DNA of 64,000 bases from Undibacterium paludis (GCF_022568815.1 NZ_JAKZHX010000016.1:1-64000), one strand, 5' to 3'. Shown: positions 8,775 to 18,039, numbered from the stretch's first letter. Program-made: numbers and translations. Notes: a model not told the origin generated them from the letters alone.

Positions 8775-10250
8775 TTGTCCCTACGTGACACCCCCGTTCA
8801 ATTGCGAAATGGAGCCATATTGGATGCGTTGAGAAAATTGTTTCACGACATCATGCCTGCTGTCGATTTTTGCTCCCTGCGTTTTGTAGACGAGTGCAGT
8901 GAAGAAGTCCTGGTCAGGCAGAATATCCTGCAGCCCATGCATAGCCGGCGCAGTTCTGGCGCCATGCTGACGGTGATAGATCAGGGCGGATATGGCTATG
9001 CCGCCACCAGCGATTTATCGCAACATGGCTTGCATGCTGCAATACAGCAAGCCATGCGCTGGGCCAGCATCAGCGCAGGCAAGAGTGTGATCAACTTCAG
9101 CAAAATACCGCAATCCTCTGCCGTTGGCAGCTACAGCAGCGCGGCTGGAGGCAGCTTGAGCAGGAAGGAATTGATCCATTTGCTGATGCAGGAATCTGTC
9201 ACTTGTCAGATCGATACACGCATTGTCGACTGGGATGCATCCATCAGCCAGGTCAGCACAGAGCAATTATTCATCAGCAGTGCAGGCGCCGATATACATC
9301 AGCAGTTTCAATACCTGATTCCCAATCTCAGCGTCACGGCCAACCAGGGAGCGGAAACGCAGACCCGCAGCCTGGGCGGTCAGTACAACGGTTTTTGTCG
9401 TCAGGGCGGCATTGAAGTTTTGCAGCAGGCAGGATTTTATGGTGCAGGCAAACGCGTAGCGACAGAAGCACTGGCGTTATTGCACGCGCCCAACTGCCCC
9501 ACAGGCCGCATGGACTTGCTTTTGCTGCCTGAGCAAATGATGCTGCAAATCCACGAGTCGATAGGTCACCCGCTGGAACTGGACCGCATACTCGGTGATG
9601 AGCGCAATTTTGCCGGCACCAGTTTTGTCAGACCGGACATGTTTGGTCATTTCCGCTACGGTTCTGAATTATTGAATGTCACTTACGACCCCGGCATGGA
9701 AGCGCAATTCGCCAGCTTTGGCTGGGATGACGATGGTTCGATTGCCGAAAAGACCTGGCTCATCAGGAATGGTATACTGGAAAAACCACTGGGTGGCGCC
9801 TTGTCGCAAGCCAGGGCAGGCATGACTGGCGTCGCCAATTCACGCGCCTGCAACTGGAACCGCCCGCCAATAGACCGCATGGCCAACCTGAACATAGAAG
9901 CAGGCAGTAGCAGCCTCAATGACATGATCGCCAGCGTTGAATATGGCGTACTGATGGATACCAATGTATCCTGGTCCATCGATGATTCACGCAACAAGTT
10001 CCAGTTTGGTTGTGAGTATGGGCAAATGATACGCCAGGGTCAGTTGGCGGAACTGGTCAGGAATCCGAATTATCGCGGCATATCCGAAAACTTCTGGCGC
10101 TCGCTCAAAATGGTTGGCGATAGCAGCACCCTGGCAGTCATGGGCATCCCCTATTGCGGCAAGGGCGAGCCGTCGCAATTAATACGGGTAGGTCACGCCT
10201 CACCTGCATGCCTGTTTGAACAGGTCGACGTGTTTGGAGGGGAAGCCTGA
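8775..10250 (+). CDS. TldD/PmbA-family metalloprotease, TldD-like subunit
   Basis: Catalytic-subunit homologue of the TldD/TldE cytoplasmic zinc protease that trims unstructured peptides. The family zinc motif HExxxH is present as HESIGH in the stretch LQIHESIGHPLELDRILGDE, and the C-terminal half has the TldD-like MEAQFASFGWDDDG and GVANSRACNWNRP blocks. Start uncertain: the long frame opens with TTG at 8775, while a TTG at 8820 has a better placed GGAG; no ATG lies before the conserved region. About 490 residues is normal for TldD, but the sequence belongs to a divergent TldD-like branch. It overlaps the next gene by an ATGA junction, so the pair is cotranslated. Confidence 0.85.
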   Translation: MSLRDTPVQLRNGAILDALRKLFHDIMPAVDFCSLRFVDECSEEVLVRQNILQPMHSRRSSGAMLTVIDQGGYGYAATSDLSQHGLHAAIQQAMRWASISAGKSVINFSKIPQSSAVGSYSSAAGGSLSRKELIHLLMQESVTCQIDTRIVDWDASISQVSTEQLFISSAGADIHQQFQYLIPNLSVTANQGAETQTRSLGGQYNGFCRQGGIEVLQQAGFYGAGKRVATEALALLHAPNCPTGRMDLLLLPEQMMLQIHESIGHPLELDRILGDERNFAGTSFVRPDMFGHFRYGSELLNVTYDPGMEAQFASFGWDDDGSIAEKTWLIRNGILEKPLGGALSQARAGMTGVANSRACNWNRPPIDRMANLNIEAGSSSLNDMIASVEYGVLMDTNVSWSIDDSRNKFQFGCEYGQMIRQGQLAELVRNPNYRGISENFWRSLKMVGDSSTLAVMGIPYCGKGEPSQLIRVGHASPACLFEQVDVFGGEA

Positions 10251-11572
10251 TGCACTCCTATTTTCTCGCTCTGGCCAATCACACGACAAACAAACTGTTA
10301 CCAGAGGAAGTCACTACCTGCTGGTTTTCGGCAGAGTCCAGTGACTTTGTCCGTTTCAATCACAGCGCCATACGTCAGCCGGGCCATGTAGTACAAATCA
10401 CCCTGAGTCTGCAACTGATCTGCGGCGGCAGTCATGCATCAATGAGTTTTGATCTCAGCGGCAATCTGGAACGCGATGTGCTGCTCGTCAATCACTACCT
10501 GCAGGATTTGCGTACTCAATTGGCAGATCTGCCCGCAGACCCGCATTTGCTGATTGCCACTGAAATCAACAACAGCACACAAATACTGCCCTCTGCCCTG
10601 CCGCCTGTGGCTGATATGCTGGAACAGATACTGGCGGCAACACAGGACGTGGACATGGTAGGCTTGCTGAGCACCGGCACACAATATCGCGGCTTTGCCA
10701 ATTCATACGGACAGCGCAACTGGTATGAAAGCAGCAACGTCAATTTTGACTGGAGCCTGTTCCATACAGCAGACAAAGCCGTCAAATCCAGCTATGCAGG
10801 ACTTAGCTGGGATGCTGTGCAATTCCAGGACAAGATGGCAGACGCCCGCAAAAAGCTGACATTGCTGGCCCGCCCACCAATAACGGTAGAGCCAGGCAAT
10901 TACAGGGTTTACCTCAGCCCGACAGCACTCAATGAATTGATCTCCATGCTGAACTGGAGCGGTTTGTCCGAAAAAGCCCTGCGTACACGGCAAAGTTGTC
11001 TGCTCAGGCTGCAATCAGGGGAAATCAGCATGCATCCCATGCTCGACATCAGTGAAGACAGCCGCACCGGTCTGGCACCGGGCTTTCAGTCCCAGGGTTT
11101 CATCAAACCGGATGTCATTCCCCTCATCAGCGCAGGTAAACTGGGCGGTAGCATGATCTCCCCCAGGAGCGCCAGGGAATTTGGTCTGACAGCAAATGGC
11201 GCCGACCTGGACGAAAGCGCACAATCCATGGTCATGCGTGCAGGCAAGCTGGCCAGTAGTGACATTTTAAGCCGTCTGGGTACTGGCATCTACATTGCCA
11301 ATTTATGGTATCTGAATTTTTCTGACAGGGCGAATTGTCGCATAACCGGTATGACTCGCTTTGCCACTTTCTGGGTAGAAAACGGTGAAATCAAGGCGCC
11401 GTTGAACGTGATGCGCTTTGATGACTCACTATTCAGGATATTGGGTGAAAACCTGCTGGAATTGACTGAAGAGACAGAGATCATTATGGACACGCATTCC
11501 TATAATGAGCGTCATACTGGCGGAGCAATCCTGCCAGGCGCACTGCTCAGAGAAATGCATTTTGCGTCATGA
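10250..11572 (+). CDS. TldE/PmbA-like partner of the TldD-like protease
   Basis: 440 residues, a TldD-related protein lacking the HExxxH zinc motif, as expected of the TldE (PmbA) half of the heterodimer. Typical late blocks are GLAPGFQSQGF, AREFGLTANGAD and a final DTHSYNERHTGGAILPGALL. In the known TldD/TldE structure the E subunit shapes the closed chamber and does not hold zinc. ATG overlaps the TGA of the TldD-like gene. The pair follows a peptide importer in the same direction, which suggests, but does not prove, that imported peptides are substrates. Confidence 0.82.
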   Translation: MHSYFLALANHTTNKLLPEEVTTCWFSAESSDFVRFNHSAIRQPGHVVQITLSLQLICGGSHASMSFDLSGNLERDVLLVNHYLQDLRTQLADLPADPHLLIATEINNSTQILPSALPPVADMLEQILAATQDVDMVGLLSTGTQYRGFANSYGQRNWYESSNVNFDWSLFHTADKAVKSSYAGLSWDAVQFQDKMADARKKLTLLARPPITVEPGNYRVYLSPTALNELISMLNWSGLSEKALRTRQSCLLRLQSGEISMHPMLDISEDSRTGLAPGFQSQGFIKPDVIPLISAGKLGGSMISPRSAREFGLTANGADLDESAQSMVMRAGKLASSDILSRLGTGIYIANLWYLNFSDRANCRITGMTRFATFWVENGEIKAPLNVMRFDDSLFRILGENLLELTEETEIIMDTHSYNERHTGGAILPGALLREMHFAS

Positions 11573-11662
11573 ATTGAGGGGGCGTAAGTCAAGGGGTGGC
11601 AAAATAATGATCAAAAAAACACCAAATCAAGTTCATTATCCCCTCCGGGACAAACTTAATAT

Positions 11663-11691
11663 TTGCCCGATTTGGTCTTAGCCACTACAAT
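11663..11691 (+). promoter_or_regulatory. Probable sigma-70 promoter of fabI
   Basis: TTGCCC, a 17-bp spacer and TACAAT (11686-11691), about 143 bp before the fabI start. The match is four of six at -35 and five of six at -10 with ideal spacing. It lies in the 262-bp gap after the tldE-like gene. The long leader to the ATG holds no feature I recognise. Confidence 0.5.
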
Positions 11692-11834
11692 TCGGACCTA
11701 TTGTAAGTATGGGTGCAACATGCCCAGGCTCACTTTGCGCAGTATCAAAAAATTTTTAAACGTATCAGGGGCAGGTTTAGCCTGGCATTTTGCCGATCTG
11801 CCATCAACTTGATGCGGTCCTATCTGGAGTCAAC

Positions 11835-12629
11835 ATGGCATTTCTGCAAGGCAAAAAAATTCTGATCACCGGTTTGTTGTCCAACCGTTCCATCGCCTAC
11901 GGCATCGCCCAGGCATGCAAACGCGAAGGTGCAGAACTGGCATTCACCTATGTCGGAGAGCGTTTCAAAGACAGGATTACCGATTTTGCTGCTGAATTTG
12001 ACAGCAAGCTGGTATTTGACTGTGACGTAGCCAGTGACGAACAAATCGAAGCCGTTTTTACCGACCTGGGCAAATCCTGGAATCAACTCGATGGTCTGGT
12101 TCATGCGATCGGCTTTGCACCCCGTGAAGCAATCGCTGGTGAATTCCTCGATGGTTTTTCCCGCGAAGCGTTCCGCGTGGCACATGACATTTCTGCATAC
12201 AGTTTCCCGGCCATGGCAAAAGCGGCCCTGCCCTTGCTGAGCCAGGACTCTGCATTGCTGACCTTGTCTTACCTTGGCGCCATCCGTGCTATCCCGCATT
12301 ACAACACAATGGGCCTGGCCAAAGCGTCACTGGAAGCATCGGTACGCTATCTGGCTGAACACCTGGGCAAAAAAGGCATACGCGTCAACGGCATTTCTGC
12401 CGGCCCGATCAAGACCCTGGCTGCCAGCGGCATCAAGGATTTTGGCAAATTGCTCGGCTTTGTCGCAGAACATGCACCACTGCGCCGTAACGTGACGATA
12501 GAAGATGTAGGCAACACTGCCGCCTTCCTGCTGTCCCCGCTCGCGAATGGCATCACCGGTGAAATCACCTATGTCGATGGCGGTTTTTCTCACGTCATGG
12601 GTCTCAACGCTGATTCTTACGATCACTGA
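11835..12629 (+). CDS. fabI: Enoyl-[acyl-carrier-protein] reductase (NADH), FabI
   Basis: Catalyses the last, NADH-dependent reduction of each fatty acid elongation cycle; the target of triclosan and isoniazid-like inhibitors. 264 residues, the normal FabI length. The nucleotide-binding start is KKILITGLLSNRSIAYGIA; the catalytic Tyr-x6-Lys is in HYNTMGLAKASLEASVRYL, with the second conserved Tyr ten residues earlier (SYLGA). The C-terminus has GNTAAFLLSPLANGITGEI. The ATG at 11835 follows GGAG; an upstream in-frame ATG at 11790 would add 15 residues foreign to the family. A strong terminator follows. Confidence 0.96.
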   Translation: MAFLQGKKILITGLLSNRSIAYGIAQACKREGAELAFTYVGERFKDRITDFAAEFDSKLVFDCDVASDEQIEAVFTDLGKSWNQLDGLVHAIGFAPREAIAGEFLDGFSREAFRVAHDISAYSFPAMAKAALPLLSQDSALLTLSYLGAIRAIPHYNTMGLAKASLEASVRYLAEHLGKKGIRVNGISAGPIKTLAASGIKDFGKLLGFVAEHAPLRRNVTIEDVGNTAAFLLSPLANGITGEITYVDGGFSHVMGLNADSYDH

Positions 12630-12651
12630 TCAACCTGATTCCAATTAGAAT

Positions 12652-12691
12652 ACTGGCTGGACGTGTGTCATGCATGTCCAGCCAGTTTTTT
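12652..12691 (+). terminator. Intrinsic terminator of fabI
   Basis: Perfect 11-bp stem (ACTGGCTGGAC / GTCCAGCCAGT) with a 13-nt loop followed directly by a T-run. It lies 22 bp after fabI. The ATG at 12670 that would open the longest cellulase frame falls inside this loop, which argues for the later start at 12703. Confidence 0.85.
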
Positions 12692-12702
12692 ATGGGAAAC
12701 GA

Positions 12703-13890
12703 ATGTCCACAATCATGCTCAAGACCTGGAAACAGACGTACAGCTTCGCTCTGAAGTTATTGTTGGTCATTTGTAGTTACAGTCTGTTGGCAGGCAGTAC
12801 TGCCTTTGCGGCATCCTGCAATGATCCCTGGCCAGCCTGGGAGTATTTTAAAAAGACCTTTGTTGCTGACGACGGCAGGGTCGTGGACCATAGCGGAGCC
12901 CGCAAGCCAAGCACATCTGAAGGGCAAGCCTACGCCCTGTTCTTCGCCCTGACTGCGAATGACAGAACAAGTTTTGAACGCATACTGAAATGGACAGAAA
13001 ATAATCTTGCAGCTGGCGACCTGACCGCAAAATTGCCCGCCTGGCAATGGGGCCAGCGCGAGGATAATAGCTGGGGTGTCATCGACAAAAATCCGGCATC
13101 AGATGCTGATCTGTGGATAGCCTACAGCCTTGGTGTCGCCGGTGATGCGTGGAAAGACAAACGCTACACTGCCCTGTCCAGCCTGCTTGCACAGAGAATA
13201 CTGAATGAAGAAACAGCCGACATCCCCGGCCTGGGGCTGAGTCTGTTACCGGCACCAACTGGCTTCAAACCAGGTGACAATCAATGGAAACTCAATGCCA
13301 GCTACCTCCCTGTCACTTTGCTGCGCTGGTTTGAGCGCAAGGAAAGTGATGAACGCTGGAAGCGCATGATCGCCCCGGCCATCAGGCTCATTACCGGCAG
13401 CGCACCGAAAGGATATGCAGCGGACTGGATCGTCTATGACAGCCAGCAAGGTTTTCAAGCAGATGTCCTGGGCGCAGAAAAAGGCCAGGGAGGCTATAAC
13501 GCCATTCGTGTCTACCTGTGGGCTGGCATGATGGCTGGCCAGGACCCTGAGCGCAGTCACTTGCTCAAGCATCTGCGCCCCATGGCGCAATTAATAGACA
13601 ACAAGGGCTTTCCACCAGAATTCATCAACATCCATACCGCAGAGATCAATGGACCAGGCAGCTCAGGTTTTTCTGCCGCTGTAATACCGTTCCTGCAAGC
13701 ACAAGGTATAGAAAAGACCCTGGTGCAGCAGCAATTGCGCCTGCAGGCCCAGCCAGTCAAAGCAGATGCCTATTACGATCAGGTCCTGTCACTATTTGCC
13801 CTTGGATGGCAGGAAAAACGTTTTCGTTTTGACATGTATGGCAATACCGATTTTTATTGGCAGCATTTCTGTTTAAGCTTTTTTAAGTAA
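12703..13890 (+). CDS. Secreted glycoside hydrolase family 8 endoglucanase (BcsZ-like)
   Basis: 395 residues; a periplasmic or secreted endo-beta-1,4-glucanase of the type found in bacterial cellulose synthesis (BcsZ). Signal peptide with the core LLLVICSYSLLAGSTAFAA ends before CNDPWPAWEYFKKTF. The GH8 catalytic acid Glu is in TSEGQAYALFFAL and the conserved Asp in NPASDADLWIAYSL; aromatic substrate residues follow (WQWGQREDNSWGV, YNAIRVYLWAGM). GH8 enzymes also include chitosanases and xylanases, but the DADLW and YNAIRVYLWAGM blocks fit the cellulase/BcsZ branch. No bcsA, bcsB or bcsC is near, so it is an orphan here. A second possible start is the ATG at 12715. Confidence 0.85.
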   Translation: MSTIMLKTWKQTYSFALKLLLVICSYSLLAGSTAFAASCNDPWPAWEYFKKTFVADDGRVVDHSGARKPSTSEGQAYALFFALTANDRTSFERILKWTENNLAAGDLTAKLPAWQWGQREDNSWGVIDKNPASDADLWIAYSLGVAGDAWKDKRYTALSSLLAQRILNEETADIPGLGLSLLPAPTGFKPGDNQWKLNASYLPVTLLRWFERKESDERWKRMIAPAIRLITGSAPKGYAADWIVYDSQQGFQADVLGAEKGQGGYNAIRVYLWAGMMAGQDPERSHLLKHLRPMAQLIDNKGFPPEFINIHTAEINGPGSSGFSAAVIPFLQAQGIEKTLVQQQLRLQAQPVKADAYYDQVLSLFALGWQEKRFRFDMYGNTDFYWQHFCLSFFK

Positions 13891-14323
13891 GTGTTTTTTC
13901 AGTCAGTCAATAATTTTCGTTAAAACAGGCTGCATTTTCCTGAAAAATCCTGTATAGTCTCGTTTTTTGCGCTGCAATATAAAAATTGCTAAGCAAAACA
14001 TGTAGCATCGCAAGCCTGTGCACATCTTAAAGATAGTGCATGTAAAAGCCCTCCCGCCTCGCATGTCTGGTTGTAATCCATAGACATCATCCCGGCGCAA
14101 AGCTTTTGTGCCGAAATTTCATTGTCGTCCCTTGTTGGATTTTCTGTGTTCATTTCGTTTGGTTGGCGCTGCATTGTTGCGCGCGTTCGTTTAGCAACGC
14201 GCTAATTTACACTGGAACAAAAGCGGGATCGTTCCGGCAAACATGCTACCAAACCAGCTTAGATGCTGGCTCGTGCATTTTTGCAAACAGATCTGGCTCA
14301 GGTTCTATTTACGAAAGAAATTC
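13891..14323 (+). promoter_or_regulatory. Promoter and long untranslated leader of the RNA helicase gene
   Basis: A 433-bp gap without a credible gene. A TGTATAGT -10-like element at 13951-13958 would start transcription near 13965 and give a leader of about 360 nt before the helicase ATG. The leader contains small hairpins, including 14094-14112 (GGCGCAAA / TTTGTGCC) and CCAGC-TTAGAT-GCTGG near 14254. Long structured leaders are common on cold-inducible DEAD-box helicase and cold-shock mRNAs; that role here is inference. Confidence 0.4.
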
Positions 14324-15766
14324 ATGAGTTTTGAAGCACTAGGCCTACACGTCAACATCATCCGCGCCCTGACTGATTCCGGTTATACCAAACCGACAGC
14401 AGTGCAAGAGCAGGCCATCCCTGCTGCGATTGAAGGTCGTGACCTGATGGTCTCATCCCAGACCGGCTCCGGCAAAACTGCCGCTTTCATGCTGCCTGCA
14501 CTGCATAAACTGGCGACTGCTGAAGTCGTCACCTATGACAATACAAAAACACCTAATCAGGAACGTCAGTCTGCGCGCTCCCGTGGCGATCGCCCGCGGT
14601 TTCAGGCTGCAAAACCTAAAATGCTGGTGTTGACGCCAACCCGCGAACTGGCTTTGCAAGTGACCACGGCCACTGACAAGTACAGTGCCTATTCACGCCG
14701 CATCAAGGCTGTATCCATCCTCGGTGGCATGCCTTACCCCAAACAGATGCAATTGCTGTCCCGCAATCCGGAAATCCTGGTGGCAACACCTGGCCGTCTG
14801 ATCGACCATATGGAATCAGGCAAGATCGATTTCTCTGAACTGCAAATGCTGGTCCTGGACGAAGCTGACCGCATGCTGGACATGGGCTTCATCGACGATA
14901 TCGAAAAAATCGTCGCTGCAACACCACCGACACGCCAGACCATGCTGTTTTCTGCAACACTGGACGGCGTTGTCGGTAACATGGCAAAACGCATCACGAC
15001 CGAGCCTTTGGTTATCCAGATCGCCGGTTCTGCAAGCAAGCACGAAAATATCCAGCAACGCGTTCACTTTGTGGATGACCTGTCACATAAAAACCGCATG
15101 CTCGACCATTTACTGCGTGATGTATCGGTTGACCAGGCTGTGGTATTTACTGCCACAAAACGCGATGCAGACAGTATCGCCGACCGTCTGAACATTGCTG
15201 GCTTTGCTGCTGCAGCCCTGCATGGCGACATGCATCAAGGCGCACGTAACCGCACCCTGGACGCATTGCGCCGTGGCCAGGTACGTGTACTGGTTGCAAC
15301 GGACGTAGCTGCCCGTGGTATTGACGTTCCAGGTATCACCCACGTATTCAATTACGATTTGCCTAAATTCCCCGAAGACTATGTGCACCGCATTGGCCGT
15401 ACTGGCCGTGCCGGTCGCAAGGGTCTGGCTGTTTCTCTCGTGAACCATGCTGAAAGCATGCACGTCAAACGTATTGAGCGCTTCACCAAGCAATTGATAC
15501 CGGTTGATGTCATCGAAGGCTTTGAGCCTAAAAAATCGCCTGCCCCTTCACGTTCTGCAGCACGCAAGCCAAACGGCTGGAAACCAGGCGATAACCGTAA
15601 ATCTGGCGGTGGTGCTTATGGCAACAACAAGCCAGGTCAGCGCAGCTTCAGCAAGCCGGCAGGCACATCGACTGGCAACGGCGCTGGTCCACGCAAAGAA
15701 GGCGGTGGCTACAAAGGCAATCGTTCTAACGACAGTGGTGCCCGCCGTACATTTGGCGACTATTAA
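14324..15766 (+). CDS. rhlE: DEAD-box ATP-dependent RNA helicase, RhlE type
   Basis: Unwinds RNA duplexes in ribosome assembly and RNA turnover. 480 residues. Motifs in order: Q motif (SFEALGLH...PTAVQEQAIPAAI), motif I SQTGSGKT, Ia PTRELA, Ib TPGRLIDH, II VLDEADRMLDMGF, III SAT, then in RecA domain 2 ATDVAARGIDVPGI and HRIGRTGRAG. The last 80 residues form a basic, Gly/Asn/Ser-rich disordered tail typical of RhlE orthologues. The ATG at 14324 was chosen because the Q motif begins at residue 2; the upstream frame extension has no family similarity. Only a weak GAAAGAAA ribosome site is visible. Confidence 0.93.
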   Translation: MSFEALGLHVNIIRALTDSGYTKPTAVQEQAIPAAIEGRDLMVSSQTGSGKTAAFMLPALHKLATAEVVTYDNTKTPNQERQSARSRGDRPRFQAAKPKMLVLTPTRELALQVTTATDKYSAYSRRIKAVSILGGMPYPKQMQLLSRNPEILVATPGRLIDHMESGKIDFSELQMLVLDEADRMLDMGFIDDIEKIVAATPPTRQTMLFSATLDGVVGNMAKRITTEPLVIQIAGSASKHENIQQRVHFVDDLSHKNRMLDHLLRDVSVDQAVVFTATKRDADSIADRLNIAGFAAAALHGDMHQGARNRTLDALRRGQVRVLVATDVAARGIDVPGITHVFNYDLPKFPEDYVHRIGRTGRAGRKGLAVSLVNHAESMHVKRIERFTKQLIPVDVIEGFEPKKSPAPSRSAARKPNGWKPGDNRKSGGGAYGNNKPGQRSFSKPAGTSTGNGAGPRKEGGGYKGNRSNDSGARRTFGDY

Positions 15767-15865
15767 TTGGAATTGAGCTGCTTAAGTTACAGTACAACGA
15801 CTCCAGAGATACCTGCTTCCCTGCAAAAAGGTACAACATAGACCTTGCTGCATAAGCGATATCAT

Positions 15866-15900
15866 AAAAAAGCGATCACTTTTGTGGTCGCTTTTTTTAT
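15866..15900 (+). terminator. Intrinsic terminator of the helicase gene
   Basis: Stem AGCGATCAC / GTGGTCGCT (one G-T pair) with a four-base loop, flanked by A-run and T-run (bidirectional form). It lies about 100 bp after the helicase stop and just before the likely selD promoter (-10 TATAAT at 15917-15922). Confidence 0.85.
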
Positions 15901-15960
15901 ACTGTCTTGTCCGGCGTATAATCAGCAGCTCCAGACCAGCATAAAGATGCAGCAAAGCCT

Positions 15961-17019
15961 ATGAGTACAGTAACTGATAAACCCATCCGACTCACCTCAT
16001 TTTCACATGGTGGTGGTTGCGGCTGCAAGATTGCGCCGGGCGTACTTGCTGAAATATTAAAAAAAACCAGCGGTTTCCCGATACCGTCAGCCCTGATGGT
16101 GGGTATAGAAACCTCAGACGATGCTGCCGTCTACAAACTCAATGACGAACAGGCATTAATAGCCACCACTGATTTTTTCATGCCGATTGTCGACGATCCT
16201 TATGACTTCGGACGCATTGCGGCGACCAATGCCATCTCTGACGTATACGCCATGGGCGGCACACCCATCATGGCGCTCGCGCTGGTCGGCATGCCAGTCA
16301 ATCAACTGCCGATTGATGTCATCGGTAAAGTCATCCAGGGCGGCGAGTCGATTTGCGCCGAAGCCGGAATCCCTATCGCCGGTGGCCATACCATAGACTC
16401 GGTAGAACCAATTTATGGCCTGGTCGTGATGGGACTGATTCATCCATCCAGGGTCAAGCGTAATGCCGACGCCAGGGTCGGCGACAAGCTGATATTGGGC
16501 AAGCCCCTGGGCGTAGGCATTTTGTCTGCCGCACTGAAAAAGCAAATACTGGATGACGCTGGTTATTCCAGCATGATAGCCAGCACCACCAAGCTCAATA
16601 AACCTGGCCAGGCTTTGTCGGCGCTCGATAGCGTACATGCCATGACTGACGTCACCGGCTTTGGCCTGCTGGGTCATTTGCTTGAGGTCTGTCGCGGCTC
16701 TGGCCTGGCGGCGAATATACAGGCGTCTGCCATCCCCCTGCTGGACAAGGTGGAACAACTGGCCACAGATGGTTTCATCACCGGCGCCTCTGGCCGCAAC
16801 TGGGCAGCCTATGGCGAGTCGGTCCGACTTGATACCCAAATCAGTGCAGCACAGCAGGCACTGCTGACAGACCCGCAAACCTCGGGTGGTTTGCTGGTAG
16901 CCTGCGATCCGGCTGCCGTTGATGAAGTTTTAGAAATTTTCCGTCAGGGCGGCTTCTTGGAAGCTGCCGTGATTGGTGATATTGTTGCAGGTGAAGTCTT
17001 GGTAAATGTCACTCCTTAA
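15961..17019 (+). CDS. selD: Selenide, water dikinase (selenophosphate synthetase)
   Basis: Makes selenophosphate from selenide and ATP, the selenium donor for selenocysteine and 2-selenouridine in tRNA. 352 residues. The N-terminal SHGGGCGCK block holds the catalytic Cys20 and Lys23, equivalent to E. coli Cys17 and Lys20; this copy uses Cys, not selenocysteine. Further family blocks: ATTDFFMPIVDDPYDFGRIA, GGHTIDSVEPIYGL, MTDVTGFGLLGHL and the final DPQTSGGLL. No selA, selB, selC or mnmH lies in the window, so its downstream use cannot be judged here. A TATAAT lies about 40 bp upstream of the start. Confidence 0.96.
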   Translation: MSTVTDKPIRLTSFSHGGGCGCKIAPGVLAEILKKTSGFPIPSALMVGIETSDDAAVYKLNDEQALIATTDFFMPIVDDPYDFGRIAATNAISDVYAMGGTPIMALALVGMPVNQLPIDVIGKVIQGGESICAEAGIPIAGGHTIDSVEPIYGLVVMGLIHPSRVKRNADARVGDKLILGKPLGVGILSAALKKQILDDAGYSSMIASTTKLNKPGQALSALDSVHAMTDVTGFGLLGHLLEVCRGSGLAANIQASAIPLLDKVEQLATDGFITGASGRNWAAYGESVRLDTQISAAQQALLTDPQTSGGLLVACDPAAVDEVLEIFRQGGFLEAAVIGDIVAGEVLVNVTP

Positions 17020-17078
17020 CGTGTCTTTTAGCGTACATACCTGATATTTTTGAAATTGCCCCTCCTTTTGCTCATACC

Positions 17079-18014
17079 ATGAATCAATTAGAACAACTCA
17101 AGCAATACACCACCGTGGTCGCCGACACCGGCGATTTTCAAGCTATCCAGGCATATGCGCCGCGCGACGCCACGACCAATCCTTCGTTGATACTGAAGGC
17201 CGTGCAAAAGCCGGAATACCTGCCCCTGCTGGAAAAAGCCGTCAAGGACACTGCCGGCAAATCCATTGACGAAACCATCGATCATTTGCTGATCGCCTTT
17301 GGCCTGCAAATCCTGAAGGTCATTCCTGGTCGTGTCTCCACTGAAACTGACGCACGTCTGTCTTTTGATACCGAAGCTACCGTTGCCAAGGGCCGCCAGC
17401 TGATCGCCCTGTACGAAGCTGCCGGTATACCGCGTGAGCGTGTACTGATCAAGATCGCTTCGACCTGGGAAGGCATACGTGCCGCCGAAGTGCTGGAAAA
17501 AGAGGGCATACGCTGCAATATGACCTTGCTGTTCTGCCTGGCACAGGCAATCGCCTGCGCTGAAGCCGGTGCACAACTGATTTCACCTTTCGTTGGCCGC
17601 ATTTATGACTGGTACAAGAACAAGACAGGCCAGGAAATTTTTGGCGCCGACGATCCCGGCGTCCTGTCCGTCAAAAAAATCTATACCTATTACCGCAAGT
17701 TTGGCTATGACACGGAAGTCATGGGCGCAAGCTTCCGCAATACCTCGCAAATCCTTGAACTGGCCGGTTGCGACCTGCTGACCATCAGTCCAGATCTGCT
17801 GCAAAAACTCAGTGACAGCAATAGCAATGTGACGCAAAAACTGAGCAAGGAAATGGCTCAGACATCCGACCTGCAAAAAGTCAGCATGGATGAAAAGACT
17901 TTCCGCTTCGAATTGAATGAAGACGCCATGGCGACAGAAAAACTGTCAGAAGGCATACGCGCTTTCTGTGCAGATACCGTCAAGCTGGAAAAAATGATTG
18001 CCAGCATGCGTTAA
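17079..18014 (+). CDS. tal: Transaldolase (TalB type)
   Basis: Pentose phosphate pathway enzyme transferring dihydroxyacetone between sedoheptulose 7-phosphate and glyceraldehyde 3-phosphate. 311 residues, the classical TalA/TalB size. The Schiff-base lysine is Lys125 in RVLIKIASTWEGI; other blocks are DATTNPSLILKA near residue 30 and SPFVGRIYDWYK. Transketolase (tkt) and gapA of the same sugar-phosphate network lie elsewhere in this window on the other strand. A strong terminator follows, so it is probably monocistronic or cotranscribed only with selD (59-bp gap). Confidence 0.96.
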   Translation: MNQLEQLKQYTTVVADTGDFQAIQAYAPRDATTNPSLILKAVQKPEYLPLLEKAVKDTAGKSIDETIDHLLIAFGLQILKVIPGRVSTETDARLSFDTEATVAKGRQLIALYEAAGIPRERVLIKIASTWEGIRAAEVLEKEGIRCNMTLLFCLAQAIACAEAGAQLISPFVGRIYDWYKNKTGQEIFGADDPGVLSVKKIYTYYRKFGYDTEVMGASFRNTSQILELAGCDLLTISPDLLQKLSDSNSNVTQKLSKEMAQTSDLQKVSMDEKTFRFELNEDAMATEKLSEGIRAFCADTVKLEKMIASMR

Positions 18015-18039
18015 ACCTGGCCAGTAAAAGCTATCATTG

